64,000 nt of DNA from Liriodendron chinense (Eukaryota > Streptophyta > Magnoliopsida > Magnoliales > Magnoliaceae): positions 6,819,966-6,883,965 of the forward strand of contig ML058433.1 in assembly GCA_003013855.2 (NCBI GenBank). The letters are read 5' to 3'. Shown here piece after piece: positions 31,346 through 42,555 of this stretch. The notes below the pieces were generated by a model that made no database searches, was not told the DNA's origin, and saw only the letters and a list, made by a program, of their open reading frames with translations. Each line of letters opens with the position of its first letter. The stretch's first letter is position 1. A program made the position numbers and the translations under genes.

Positions 31346-32126
31346 ATGGACGGTTGGGAAGAAGACGTGGTCCACATGAAGACGTGTTGCTTGGTTGGAG
31401 GAGCTGTTGAAGGTGGAATCCACTTTGATGGACGTTGATGATGATAGAGGTCCCGAATTGCTACTTGGCTTCAACTAATCACGTGAGATGGAAGCACACG
31501 TGTGAGGCTTGGTCATTCACCAGCTTCTGGATGATGATTGCCCTGCTGAACGGTGGGGTCAATCTACTAAAAGTTAGATGGTGTTGATCTTTTTTTTACG
31601 GTGAAGATGATGGACGTCCATCTGCATCGTTGGTTGATCAGGTGCTGATGATTGAAGATGGCCCACCTGTTGGGCGTTGATGATGTCCACCATTGGTTGG
31701 ATGTTTACACTTATGAAGGCTAGGTGACGTGGAATCAGGAACGTTGGATGAGGGGTTGTACACTTATGATGCCCTGGTCTCTGGAAGACGGGATGCACAT
31801 GCAAGATGAAGGCCATTGATGATAGGTGCGACGTCCTCAACTGATGGACGACTGAGCGGCTTAGTGGAGACGTGGGCCCCTCCTGACGTTGGAGTGCTGG
31901 AGAGGAAGATGAGACTGGTGGAGATGTGGGCCCCTCCTGACATTGGAGTGCTGGAGAGGAAGATGAGATTGGTGGAGATGCACGTGTGAAATGATCCACC
32001 AACTCTTGGTTGAGCATGTGTTGTAGATGATGCTGACCATTGATTAGGTAAAAGGGAGAAAATGACTGAACGACGAAGGAAGAAATAGGCGAGAACAATT
32101 TAGTCGTTCCCACAGACGGCGCCAAT
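31346..32126 (-). other. 5' interior and leader of Element E
   Basis: Follows the PBS on the minus strand. A 183-codon open frame (31574-32125) has no known domain. It contains a direct duplication of about 54 bp (gtggagacgtgggcccctcc..., 31866-31976), giving a Ser/Pro-rich repeat. Recognisable gag is missing. Confidence 0.5.
32107..32125 (-). promoter_or_regulatory. Primer-binding site of Element E
   Basis: Minus strand TTGGCGCCGTCTGTGGGAA, two bases inside the right LTR. It is a PBS form common in plant Ty3/gypsy elements and fixes the minus orientation. Confidence 0.8.
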
Positions 32127-32127
32127 C

Positions 32128-33296
32128 TGTTAACGCCAAAAATTGGCTAACAGATGTTGGTCAGAGACCAACTTTGATTCTTCGTCGTCTGACCTCCAAT
32201 CGAAGATGAATGGTGTAGATTGGGGAACCTGCAATCACCAAGAAAGGTTAGGACCACCGCCGGTTGGCCCGGCTTATGGCCCTCCGATGGCAAAGTCAGT
32301 ACGGGTACTGTGATAGTAAGATGAAGTGTCAAACGTAGGCTTAGAGATTGTGTACCTTTATCATCTGTGAGGTCATCTATTTATGCAGATCCGGGTGATC
32401 CAGTCTGTTACGCAAGCTGTTAAGATTAGTACTGATTTCAGGGGATAAGGCACTATTCTGTTAATCCTTAGATAAGGGGATAGCCTAACTACTTTACACG
32501 TCTAACTGATTACGTCTCTTGATGGAGATCCCTTGAGACACGGAGCCGTAGACGGAGATAAGCCCAAAATCGGCCTACACGTGCTGCTGGTACTAAGTAG
32601 GGATGTTATCGCTGATCATCAGTAGTTAGAGCTGCTCGCACGTCGGAAGATGCTCGCGAGACAAGCTGCTCGCATTATAGGCTGCTCACATACCAGAGAT
32701 CAGAGACCAGAGACCAGAGAGCAGAGACCAGAGATCAGAGAGCAGAGACTAGAGATTAGAGAGCAGAGACCAGAGACCAGGGCTGCTCGCATGACCAGAG
32801 ACCAGAGACCAGGGCTGCTCGCATGACCAGAGACCATAGACCAGAGCTGCTCGCATGACCGGAGACCAGAGACCAGAGCTGCTCGCATGACCAGAGACCA
32901 GAGACCAGAGCTGCTCGCATGACCAGAGACCAGAGACCAGGCTGCTCGCATGTTCGGGAGCTGCTCACATGTCGGGAGTGCTCATGACGAGAGTGGTCAT
33001 ATGTCGGGAGTGCTCATGACAAGAGTGGCCATATTCGGGCGTGCTCATGACAAGAGTGGTCTTATGTCCGGAGTGCTCATGACAAGAGTGGCCATATTCG
33101 GGAGTGCTCATGACGAGAGTGGTCTTATGTCCGAAGTGCTCATGAGCCGAGCTGCTCGCATGTTGATCGGATGGCATTGCTCGGGGATCTGAGATGAACT
33201 ATAAACGGAGGAGGCTCGCTATCGAACAATTTGATAATGACTTCTCTCAATCACTTTCTGATCACATCTTTCGATGACCAACTTTATTCTACAACA
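32128..33296 (-). repeat. 5' LTR of Element E, with internal tandem arrays
   Basis: 1169 bp, the partner of 27598-28749. The two arrays are present (about 32695-32945 and 32950-33150) with different unit numbers: the ctgctcgcatgacc array is shorter and the gggagtgctcatgac array longer than in the other LTR. Confidence 0.88.
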
Positions 33297-33301
33297 TTAA
33301 T

Positions 33302-33882
33302 CAACAAGGGTCACAACCCGCCCATCTCTGCAGAATTAATATCATCAACAATCAGCCAGGGGCAGCAGCCCATCCATTGGACCAAGAAAGGGAAATGGCC
33401 AGCCCTGGATTGGTCTGATGTCCAGATTCCGAACTTATGTCTCGCCATGGAACCAGACGAACTACAATGCGAGGTAAGTGATTTGGGAGGGACTGAGTAT
33501 GACTCAGATCTCGAACCCAACCAGCAAGAAATCATGGTCATTGGACCAGACTGTGATTCTTCACCTAAATCATCAACTCCCACCTCTCCGGGGGAAGGAG
33601 TGTGGGGTCCTGAATGGTCATCCGTTCCCTTAAATTCTGAATCAGCCAGAGAGTCATGTGAGGGCTCTGGCTTCCAAAAAAAATGTCAGTTTAAGTAGAG
33701 AGTGGTACTCTAGGAGAAGCTGGGATCAATCATGGTTTGCAATGCCCACTTGTACAAGGTCCCGTGAATTTCAAAAATCCAAAAAAATAAAAAACTTTCA
33801 AAAGCTAAAAACATCTAACATTTCAATCCTAGAAAATTCTCAAAAACCAAAAAACATTACTTTTCCTCTATTCAATAATGTG
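33302..33882 (+). pseudogene. Protease-RT linker of Element A, right part
   Basis: Resumes Element A after TSD ttaat. An open acidic frame (MEPDELQCEVSDLGGTEYDSDLE and PNQQEIMVIGPD) runs to about 33698, then a shifted frame reaches FPLFNNVPS at the F insertion. No domain is known; Tat elements normally have a variable acidic linker here. Confidence 0.55.
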
Positions 33883-33887
33883 CCAAG

Positions 33888-36005
33888 TGAAATTACGTCG
33901 GGTAGTCTAATATGACACCCTATGCATACGCGTGCGGAAGCTTAAGGAGAAACTAGAATTATGGTTAAGTCCTAGAGGGGAGGTGATTAGGACCTTTTAA
34001 AAACTTTTCGCTTACTTAACGGTTTTAGCAAATTCAACTAAGTAAGCGATTAACACTTCGGCTTCCAAGCCTAAGTGGGTCCAATCAAAAGACTAGCATA
34101 TGGTTTAAAATAATAAACAACATAGTCTAAACCAGCATAGACTAATAAATGATTAAACTAATGAAGAACCTAATCTATGTAACTCAAGTAGACTTAAATG
34201 AGGATGGATAAATTAAGCTCAAGTCTACTAAAGGAGTGAAAGTACATCTTGTGTGTGTGGATGTGTCTATCAAGAGCCTAGCATACATTCCTAATTAAGC
34301 ATTCATAATTAACCGATTAAACACAATGTATAAAGAGAAATGTGCTCAAGAGCAATCATAAACACAAGGATGTATAGTGGTTCGACTACGTGTCTACTCC
34401 ACTCTCGATTCAAGTACTCAACCCCTTTGAGCACACCGATATTTACTGGGGAGTTTAAATCTGGTTCCTCCCAACCAAGGTGTTTTAACTCGGATCCACC
34501 CAATTGGGGAGTTTACAAGTTTCTCCCAACCTACACGTTCACACCCGTGTTGGTGGCTCCCCTTGGAGACTTTGTTTAGGCTCGACAAACGTGCGAAGGA
34601 ACGGCTAACGTCCCTAAATTTATGCTTGGCAAATGAGCCAAGGAGTGCCGAACAACCCCTAGTCTTTAGGCCGACAAACAAGCCAAGGAACGGCTAACAT
34701 CCCCAGACTTTAGGCTAACTGACAAGCCAAGGATAGACAAATGACCCTAGTTCGAGTTTGTCAAACAAACTCTACACTCAACTCCCACAGGGAATTAAGT
34801 GGACGGACTCCTAACAAAGACAACCTTCTTGTCGGATTGAGCCCCTTTGTAGCGCCGTTTTGGGTTGCTTCTTCTTGCTCTCTTGTGTTTGAATCAGCTC
34901 CCCTTGTGCTCCCCCGTTCTTTGATGTCGCTGCTTTGCCAAGGCTTCAGCTCCAAGATCAGCTACCTTGCATGTGATGCTCCATTGGAGATGCCCAAGGT
35001 GCTAGGGAATGGTGAATCCTCTACAAATGGTAGAAAATGGGTTTTCTAGAGGAATACACCTATTTGGACTCCTAGGTGGTGTTTAGACAAGGGATTTAAC
35101 TATGATCAAGGTGTCTAATCTCCTAGGAATCAAGAGGGAACAAGTCCATTCTTATTATGCCATTGAATGTCCCAAGCTTGTGATGAAACCACAAGGAGAA
35201 TGACTTGTTATGGGTTTGGAATAGAGCCTCTGATGGTCTTTAGCAATGGTGGCTTCTATCTCCTCAAAATCCCCTCTATCGACCCTAAAAACAAATCCCC
35301 TGTTTATATAGAGTTTCTCCCAACAGTCAAATAACGGGCAGATTTGAGCAGGGTCGGGTGCCCAGAATCCGGTCCAATTCAAAATTTTAAACACTGGACA
35401 GATTTGGAGTTGGTCGGGCGCCCGGACAAGTTGTGGTCGGGCACCCGATGGCCATTTTTTTCACTGGTCGGGCGTGCGGTGAACACTTGGTCGGGCACTC
35501 GGAATTCAATCCTAAAATGGTCTGTGCTGCTGGATGATTTTTGCACTGGTCGGGCACTGGACATGTTGTGGTCGGGCCCCCGATGACCATTGGACTTTCA
35601 GGCCAACTCTCTCTGAACGGATTTCCCTCAGGTCAGGCATCCGGTGGATAATGGGTCGGGCGCCCAGCCAAGCATGATTTTCTGTTGTTGAATTGTGTTT
35701 TGCAGCAGATCATGCAACCTCTTTGGCCATTCTTTTGGTGGTCTTTTGGGACACCTAAGGCCAATCTAAGATGACTAAGGGTATGCCTATTGGGACATGG
35801 TCATCTAGAGGTTAATGGTTTTGTATAGGTACAAGGTTAAGGCTCATCAAGGCATCACTTTTACCTGTTTCTTCATTCTTGATGTAGCAAGTCTGTCTTG
35901 AGTCTTCGATCTTTGTCTTCATTCAGCTCAACCGACACTAGACTCACTAACCTAAGTAATTGACAAACAAGGTGTACTAGTATGCCACAGAAAAGTGCAC
36001 TAACA
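33888..36005 (-). mobile_element. Solo LTR F, copia-like, related to Element C
   Basis: A single LTR of 2118 bp, minus orientation, with 5-bp TSD ccaag (33883-33887 and 36006-36010). On the minus strand it begins TGTTAGTGCACTTTTCTGTGG and ends ...CGTAATTTCA, matching both termini of Element C's LTRs. A TATA box (CTCTATATAAACAG, about 35300-35315) follows the palindromic array (35345-35665) in transcriptional order. No interior sequence remains, so it arose by LTR-LTR recombination. It interrupts the Element A frame before RT. Confidence 0.9.
35345..35665 (-). promoter_or_regulatory. U3 array of CGGGCGCCCG-type palindromes (solo LTR F)
   Basis: About nine full or partial copies of GGTCGGGCGCCCG-like units, many in pairs about 25-30 bp apart. 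This is the same motif type as in the gypsy-type LTR of Element 1 (3589-3790). Confidence 0.7.
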
Positions 36006-38184
36006 CCAAGTTCGTCTAAAGAGTCATATGAGTTTGAAGTCGAATCATATGATTTTGACGTCGAATTAGACTTCAAGCTCATGGGTCTGGACGAAGCTCG
36101 GGATGAGGAAGATGATGACCCGGCTCTCGAACTAGAGGATCTCCTTAAAAAGTTTGAATCTAAAGCCAATGTTATAGCTGATGATTTTGAGATAGTAAAC
36201 TTAGGGACACCTGAGATCCCTAGGGAAGTACGCGTTGGAAAATCGCTGCCACCAGAGATGAAGCAAAGAATGATAGAGTTCCTGGCTCCAAGATTGTTCA
36301 ACTTTACGTTCTCATATGAAGACATGTCGGGGCTCGATGAAGAGCTCGTTGTAAATCATCTGCCAACGAAATCAGATATGAAGCCAGCGAAGCAGAAACT
36401 CCGAAGAATGAAGCCAGAATGGGCTTTGAAAGTTCAAGATGAGGTCATCAAGCAGTACAATGCGGGATTCTTGGTAATCTCCAACTACCCTGAATGGCCT
36501 GTCAACATCGTACCAGTACCGAAGAAGGATGGAAAGGTTCTAATGTGCATCGACTTCTGAGATCTCAACAAAGCCAGTCATAAAGATGACTTCCCTTTGC
36601 CACATATCGACACTCTGGTCAACAACACTGCAGGGTACAAGATCTTCTCATTCATGGACGGATTCTCAAGTTACAATCAGATCAAGATGGCCGTCGAAGA
36701 TCGTGAGAAGACGTCGTTTATCACTCCCTGGGGAACCTTCTGTTACAGGGTAATGCCGTTCGGTCTAAAGAATGCAGGAGAAACATATCAGCGAGCAATG
36801 ACAACATTATTCCATGATATGCTGAACAAAGAGCTTGAAGTATATGTGGACGATATGATCGTCAAATCTCACACAATTGAAGGACACTTTAAAGATCTGA
36901 AGAAGTTATTCAACATATTAGAAAAGTACAAGCTCCGTCTCAACCCTCAGAAATGTGTCTTCGGTGCAACGAAGGCAAACTCCTTGGCTTTATGGTGAGC
37001 GAGGATGGCATCAAGGTCGACGAAACTAAAACTAGAGCAATCATCGAGATGCCCCCTCCTAGAACGGAGAAAGAAATCTGTGATTTCCTCGGTAGAATTC
37101 AATACATCAGTTGCTTCATCGCACAGCTCACACCTATCTGTGAACCCATATTCAAGCTCCTTCGAAAAAAATGTTCCAAAAGAATGGAATGATGATTGCC
37201 AAGTCGCCTTCGACCGCATCAAGAAGTATCTCATGAATCCTCCAATTCTAGTTCCACCCACTCCTAGACAACCACTATTGTTATACATCTCAGTAACAGC
37301 AGAAACCATTAGCTATGTTCTCAGCCAGCATGACGAGATCAGGAAGAAGGAACAAGCAATATACTATTTGAGCCAAAAGTTCACCGACTACGAGACCAGG
37401 TATTCCCCGATCGAGAAGACTTGCCTCGCCCTAGTCTGGGCAACTCAGCGACTCCGTCAATACATGATTGCTTTCCCTATTCTCCTCCTCGCTCGCATGG
37501 ATCCGCTCAAATACCTGTTTGAGAAACCAGCACTCACTGGAAGGATAGCTAAATGGAAGCTACTCCTGTCTGAATTCGACATCACCTATGTCACTCAGAA
37601 GGCAATCAAGGGGCAGGCCCTCGCCAATCATCTTGTCGTTCAATCTCTCCTAGATTATCAACTGCTTGAGACATTCTTCCCTGATGAAGATCTCTTGCTC
37701 ATCGAAGGTGAAGAAAAGAAGAAGAAAGATGAGTGGACGTTATTCTTCGACGGCGGAGCATATTCTAAAGGAAGTGGTATCGGAGCAATCCTCTACTCTC
37801 CGGACGATGTCCCTATTCCTATCTCAAGGCGCATAGCATTTGAGTGCACCAACAACATGGCAGAGTATGAAGCATGCATCGCTAGTCTAAGGGAAGCCAT
37901 AATCTTGGGCGTCAAAAAGCTACGAGTATTTGGAGACTCACAGCTTATCATCAATCAGACCAATGGCGAATGGAAAACTAAGGACAAGAAGTTGATACCA
38001 TATCATGTGTACCTTAAAAATCTAGTCGAAGAATTCAAAGAAATCACCTTCTCATACATGCCCAGGGCCAAGAATCAATTTGCAGATGCTCTTGCTACAC
38101 TTGCATCAATGCTCGAGATCCCAAAAGGAGCTTTAGAATGGGAGCACACAGTCGAAACTCAAGATGAACCTACTTTCTGCTTGC
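36006..38184 (+). pseudogene. Reverse transcriptase and double RNase H of Element A
   Basis: The frame resumes after TSD ccaag. An acidic N-terminus is followed by RT: LRRMKPEWALKVQDEVIKQ, VPVPKKDGK, MCIDF, then a TGA stop at 36558-36560 where RDLN is usual (a CGA to TGA change), FSFMDGFSSYNQI, MPFGLKNAG and catalytic YVDDM (36841-36855). Two compensating frameshifts lie near 36972 and 37168. Ty3-type RNase H (37250-37560, PIEKTCLALVWATQRL, PALTGRIAKWKLLLSEFDI) is followed by a second, archaeal-type RNase H: FFDGGAYSKGSGIG (about 37745), NNMAEYEAC (about 37855), GDSQLIINQ (about 37930), FADALATLAS (about 38075). It stops at the Element B insertion. Confidence 0.92.
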
Positions 38185-38447
38185 TGTTGAACCTCCAATT
38201 TATACATTGCATTGCCCATTACATGACATGGTTTGCATGATTTTCATGATTTAAAGGCCTATCTAACACATGTTTTGTGATTATAGGGGATGAGAGCGGA
38301 CTTCATTCAATTAGGGATTGAAAGGATACATTTAGAGCCATTTGGATGAAGGATGAAAGAGGACCAAAGAAAGAAGAACACAAGGAAAAGAGAGAGAAGA
38401 GGAAAGAGGAGAAAAGAAATAAAGAAGAACAAGTTAAAGAGGAGCCA

Positions 38448-38679
38448 GACCAATCTTGACCGGTCGGCCACACAAGCTGAACACATTGAAAAATAGACCG
38501 ACCGGTCTTGACCGGTCGGCCATGCACACTGGAAGATGGACAACTTGGTCCGACCGGTCATGACCGGTCGGCTACACTTGCTGGATCAATGGACAGATCA
38601 GTCCGACCGGTCATGACCGGTTGGCAGCACTCCCTGGACTGTTTAAAAGGCCAGTCAGACCGGTCTAGACCGGTCGGCC
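38448..38679 (+). promoter_or_regulatory. U3 array of GACCGGTC palindromes (Element B 5' LTR)
   Basis: Five units at about 50-56 bp spacing. The central bases vary (AT, TT, TA) and the first unit is decayed (GACCAATCTTGACC). The array ends about 95 bp upstream of the TATA box. Confidence 0.85.
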
Positions 38680-38942
38680 CTGCGTAAGAAGAGTTCTTTC
38701 TAAATCAGGACTCCGAAAACTGCTGCGCACTGCATAACCTTTCGCAGATTCCGACGCAAGGGAGGTTTCTTACTATAAAAGGACACCTAGGGGCTCTTCC
38801 TAGGTCATAAAAGAAGCTAAGGGACATGGTTTTGGAGAGAGGAAGCTGTCGTGGAGCGTCTGCAACTCTTCTATTTCCGGTTTTTCTAGTTTTATGCTTT
38901 TATTCAGAGATTTTAGTTGTAGCATGAGTATGCTCGGCTAGA

Positions 38943-38966
38943 ACCTCTCAGCTAAGGCTGAGAGGT
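38943..38966 (+). promoter_or_regulatory. Leader hairpin with compensatory change (Element B 5' LTR)
   Basis: ACCTCTCAGC-TAAG-GCTGAGAGGT. Compared with Elements 1, 2/3 and D one U-A pair is replaced by C-G on both sides. The identical form is at 50975-50998 in the 3' LTR. Confidence 0.75.
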
Positions 38967-39590
38967 GAAGCTTGTAGCTAATTCTATGTTGGATTCAGTT
39001 TAATTCAAGTAATTTAATTTCAAGTTGAATTTTTTCTTTCATGTTTCAGTTCTAAAAGTGGTAGTTTGAGATGTTTTATGAGAGTTCATGTGCTCCGGAC
39101 ATGAATTCCTTGCAATTCTCTGAGATTACCATATAATGCTGGTTTAGATTCGAATTATAGTAATCCTTGAGCAGGCCATAGTCCATAGGCATGGCTGTTA
39201 CTCCGCAGGCTATGGTTTTGAATTCTACATTGATTGAATGAACTAGAGCTTGGAAGTTCAACTTGATTTGGATTGAATGTGTGTGAATGCTCTATTTTCC
39301 AACTAGATGAGAGATAGGACTTCAAATCTAGTTGTGTTCTCTAATTGGATTGACTGAATTGACATAGGATTGCTACAAGTGGATCCTTGAATGCCTTAGT
39401 ACTTTATATCACTGATTTTCCATTAAGTTGCTGTTTTAGTTAAATACTCAATTGAATTTGATTTTCTTCCATAAATTGAGTTGCTGGAGTGGTTTGGAAG
39501 TTGTTTCTATTTCCCTGTGGATCGACCTCGGTCTTACCGAGTTTTATTACTACATCGCAGCCTTACACTTGAGGCGAGCGAACAAGTTTT

Positions 39591-39608
39591 TGGCGCCGCT
39601 GCCGGGGA
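39591..39608 (+). promoter_or_regulatory. Primer-binding site, tRNA-Asp type (Element B)
   Basis: TGGCGCCGCTGCCGGGGA, one mismatch from the Element D site, a few bases after the LTR end. Confidence 0.85.
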
Positions 39609-39830
39609 ACTTAGATAACGGTTTTCAAATAATTTTAGTGGCTGTAGAAGTAGAAGTAGATAGGTTTTTCTGATTTTCTTAGAACTAACATATTTTTTTT
39701 CTGTTTTGTAGGAAATCTTCTTTAGTTCAAGCACATCAGGTGATACCTTTCTAACTTAGTTTTTTTCAGATTAACTTCAGATTTCAGTTTTCTAGGTTAG
39801 GATTAGTTTTGATTTTTGGTTAAGTGGTTT

Positions 39831-41164
39831 ATGTCCCGTTGGGAACGTAATCACTCAAATCGTCTCCAATCTGAAGGTGGTTTAGTTGGACCATTGTCAG
39901 TTCATAGGCGAGTCCGAAATTATCAAGAGCATTGTGAAAGTTTGGGGAGTATGGAACAGACACCTTTAAGAAATCTTCCCCCCCTACTCCAACTACAAAC
40001 GCAAATCAGGAAGGAGTAGGAGAGAATGAGGTACATAATGTTCCTCCAATGAGATCACTACGGGACTACCTACAACCTGCCCGAACTATTACACCCTCTT
40101 GCGTGGTTCTACCAGCAAACGGTGGAAATTTTGACATAAAACCTGGTGTAATTCAACTCTTACCAAAGTTTCATGGGCTAGATTCTGACCGCCCATACTT
40201 ACACTTGAAAGAATTCGAAGAAGTGTTGGCCACCTTGCATTACACCAATGTTTCTGAGGATACTATCAGACTTAAACTTTTTCCTTTCACTTTGAAAGAA
40301 AGAGCCAAAGATTGGCTTCACTCTCTCAGACCACATTCGATTGGGTCATGGGTTGAGATGAACCGGGAATTCTTGAAAAAGTTCTTCCCGGCTCATAAAA
40401 CGAACACCCTTCGAAGGGCCATAATGAATTTCTCGGCCAAAGAAGGTGAATCTTTCTTTCAATGTTGGGAAAGATTTAAAGATTTCCTGCTTGCTTGCCC
40501 ATATCATGGCTATGAGAGTTGGCGAATCATAAATTTTTTCAATGATGGATTAAGTTCCAATATGCGCCAATTTGTGGAGATGATGTGCAATGGCGAGTTT
40601 ATGAGTAAAAATCCAGATGAGGCTTGGAGTTACTTGGACATGTTGGCTGAAAACGCCCAATCTTGGGATACATTGGATAAACCCAATAACTCCAAGCCCA
40701 CTCAAGAGAAAGGAGGGATCTATGTCCTTAAGGAGGAAGACGATGTGAAAGCAAGGATAGCCAACCTCACAAGGAAGGTTGAGGCCATGGAACTTAGTAA
40801 AAGTGGAGTTCCCAAGTCCAAAGAAGCTGTTGAAACCATATGTGGGATCTGCCTCACCGATTTACATGCTACGCAAGATTGTCTCACAATTCCTGCGTTT
40901 CAGGAAGTGCTACATGAGACTGCCAATGCCACATATGGTTATCAACGGCCTTTCAATGGACCGGTAGGTAATACGTACAATGAGAGTTGGAAGAACCACC
41001 CAAATTTTAGTTGGAAGAATGCTCCTACGGGCAATCCTACCAATTCTCAAAGAGGGCCACCCATGCAAAATATGGCCCCACCTCAATTCTCAATGGAGGA
41101 TACCTTGAAGGCGTTTATACAAGGGCAAACGCAAATCAATCAATCGAATCAGAAAATGTTCTAA
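39831..41164 (+). pseudogene. Gag of Element B
   Basis: The likely start is ATG 39831 (MSRWERNHSNRLQSEGG). A frameshift between about 40000 and 40049 is followed by a long open gag: DYLQPARTITPSC, LLPKFHGLDSDRPY, FFQCWERFKDF, EMMCNGEF. Then comes an intact zinc knuckle of the CX2CX4HX4C type, CGICLTDLHATQDC, at about 40840-40882. A TAA at 41162-41164 interrupts the frame, which stays in phase with the next feature. The gag family packages retroelement RNA into particles. Compared with Element D the domain order is the same. It needs only a few changes to be open, which suggests relatively recent activity. Confidence 0.88.
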
Positions 41165-42259
41165 GACCTTAAAGCCTCGGTTGATGAGATTAAGGGACGC
41201 TTGAATGCTAGGGAAGGGACCTTTCTGGCCCAACCTCAGCCCAATCTAAAGCAAGTACATGAAGTAAGCACCCCTAATCCTTCCAACCAAAACATGGAGC
41301 AAGCCAAATCCATCACCACCCTTAGAAGTGGTAAACAAATTGACAAAACTATTTCGGTGAAGGCCGATGAGCCTAATGATCCGGTAAATTCTGAGGATGA
41401 AGATGGATCTAACTTAGCCCCACAACAACCGGAACGCATTTACAAGCCCGTGGCACCATTCCCTTCAAGATTGGTTGCCCCAAAATCTCTCCCAAATTCT
41501 CATGATATTCTAGAGATTTTCAGACAAGTCAAGATTAATATCCCTTTGCTTGATGCCATCAAACAAATTCCCTCTTATGCCAAGTTTCTAAAAGACCTAT
41601 GCACAACAAAACGCAAATATAATGTGCAGCAAAAGGCCTTCTTAACTGAGCAAGTGAGTGCCATCCTCACTCAAAAGACCCCCCCAAAATTCAAAGATCC
41701 CGGTAGTCCCACCGTTTCATGTATCATTGGAGACTACCGGATTGAACGTGCCTTGTTAGATTTGGGGGCGAGTGTGAACTTGATCCCATACTCGGTATAT
41801 GAGCAATTGGGTCTTGGTGAATTGAAACCCACCAAAACCACGTTGCAACTCGCTGATAGATCTATCCGTGTACCGAGGGGGATAGTTGAGGATGTTCTAG
41901 TCCAAGTTGACAAGTTCTACCACCCGGTAGATTTTATCGTCTTGGACACACAACCGGTTTTGGATGCTAGTACCCAAATACCGGTAATATTAGGCCACCC
42001 ATTCCTTGCCACATCAAACGCAATCATCAATTGCCAGAATGGGGTGATGCAACTATCCTTTGAAAACATGACATTAGAGGTGAATGTGTTTCACTTAGGC
42101 AAGAGGCATAGGGATGATGATGATGTCCACGAGGTTGATATGATTGATTCAATCATGGAAGAGGAGTTCGCTTTAAGGCAGAATTTTGATCCTCTAGATG
42201 TTGTTAGCTTTGATCCCTTTTTTAGGATTGGGACGACAATGATGGTCCCCATGAGGTAA
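41165..42259 (+). pseudogene. Retropepsin region of Element B
   Basis: In the same frame as gag after the TAA. It encodes a proline-rich linker, IYKPVAPFPSRLV, then the protease core with DLGASVNLIPYSVYEQLGLG (about 41757-41820) and the terminal GHPFLATSNAIIN, and starts the acidic tail (RDDDDVHEVDMIDS). The catalytic aspartate is present. A base gained in a T run near 42220 shifts the frame and ends it at 42259. Nearly identical in sequence to the protease of Element D. Confidence 0.88.
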
Positions 42260-42261
42260 AC

Positions 42262-42555
42262 ATGATAGAATCCATGGATGATGGGGGGTTTTTCCAACAT
42301 GATCTACCTGAAAGTTTGGGGACATGTTTGACACATTCTAAGGATGAATCTAAATTTCATTTTATTAAGACCTTGGAAGTGTTAACTTCTGAAAATTCAT
42401 TTGACAAGTCACCAATTTCTGATTTACACAAATTTGTTGTGCAGGATTTGGAAGAAATGGTGCTTGACTTACCTACAGAGAGGCCAATTTCTGAAAGTGT
42501 AGAGATTGAGGACCCACTCCAACCTACACAAAATTCTGTGAAGGAGGAAAACATA
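42262..42555 (+). pseudogene. Acidic tail of Element B, first half
   Basis: Follows the frameshift: MIESMDDGGFFQHDLPESLG and more Asp/Glu-rich sequence, aligning with Element 1 at about 1330-1600. It is interrupted by Element C after TSD acata (42551-42555) and resumes at 48440. No catalytic motif is present. This region replaces RT in the RT-less elements. Confidence 0.75.

Larger units (their letters stand above)
27598..33296 (-). mobile_element. Element E: defective Ty3/gypsy element with a captured gene fragment
   Basis: 5.7 kb, flanked by TSD ttaat (27593-27597 and 33297-33301). The LTRs are 27598-28749 and 32128-33296. Orientation is minus: the polypurine tract (minus GGACTTGGGGGGCATC, 28750-28765) abuts the left LTR and a PBS (32107-32125) abuts the right LTR. 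The interior keeps only RNase H and integrase remnants, with no gag, protease or RT that I can recognise, plus a stretch related to 4-coumarate:CoA ligase-like enzymes. Confidence 0.88.
38185..39584 (+). repeat. 5' LTR of Element B
   Basis: 1400 bp, TGTTGAACCTCC...GCGAACA. It contains five palindrome units (38448-38679), a TATA box ACTATAAAAGGACACC (about 38772), the leader hairpin (38943-38966) and the U5 hairpin CTCGGT-CTT-ACCGAG near 39526. Confidence 0.93.
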
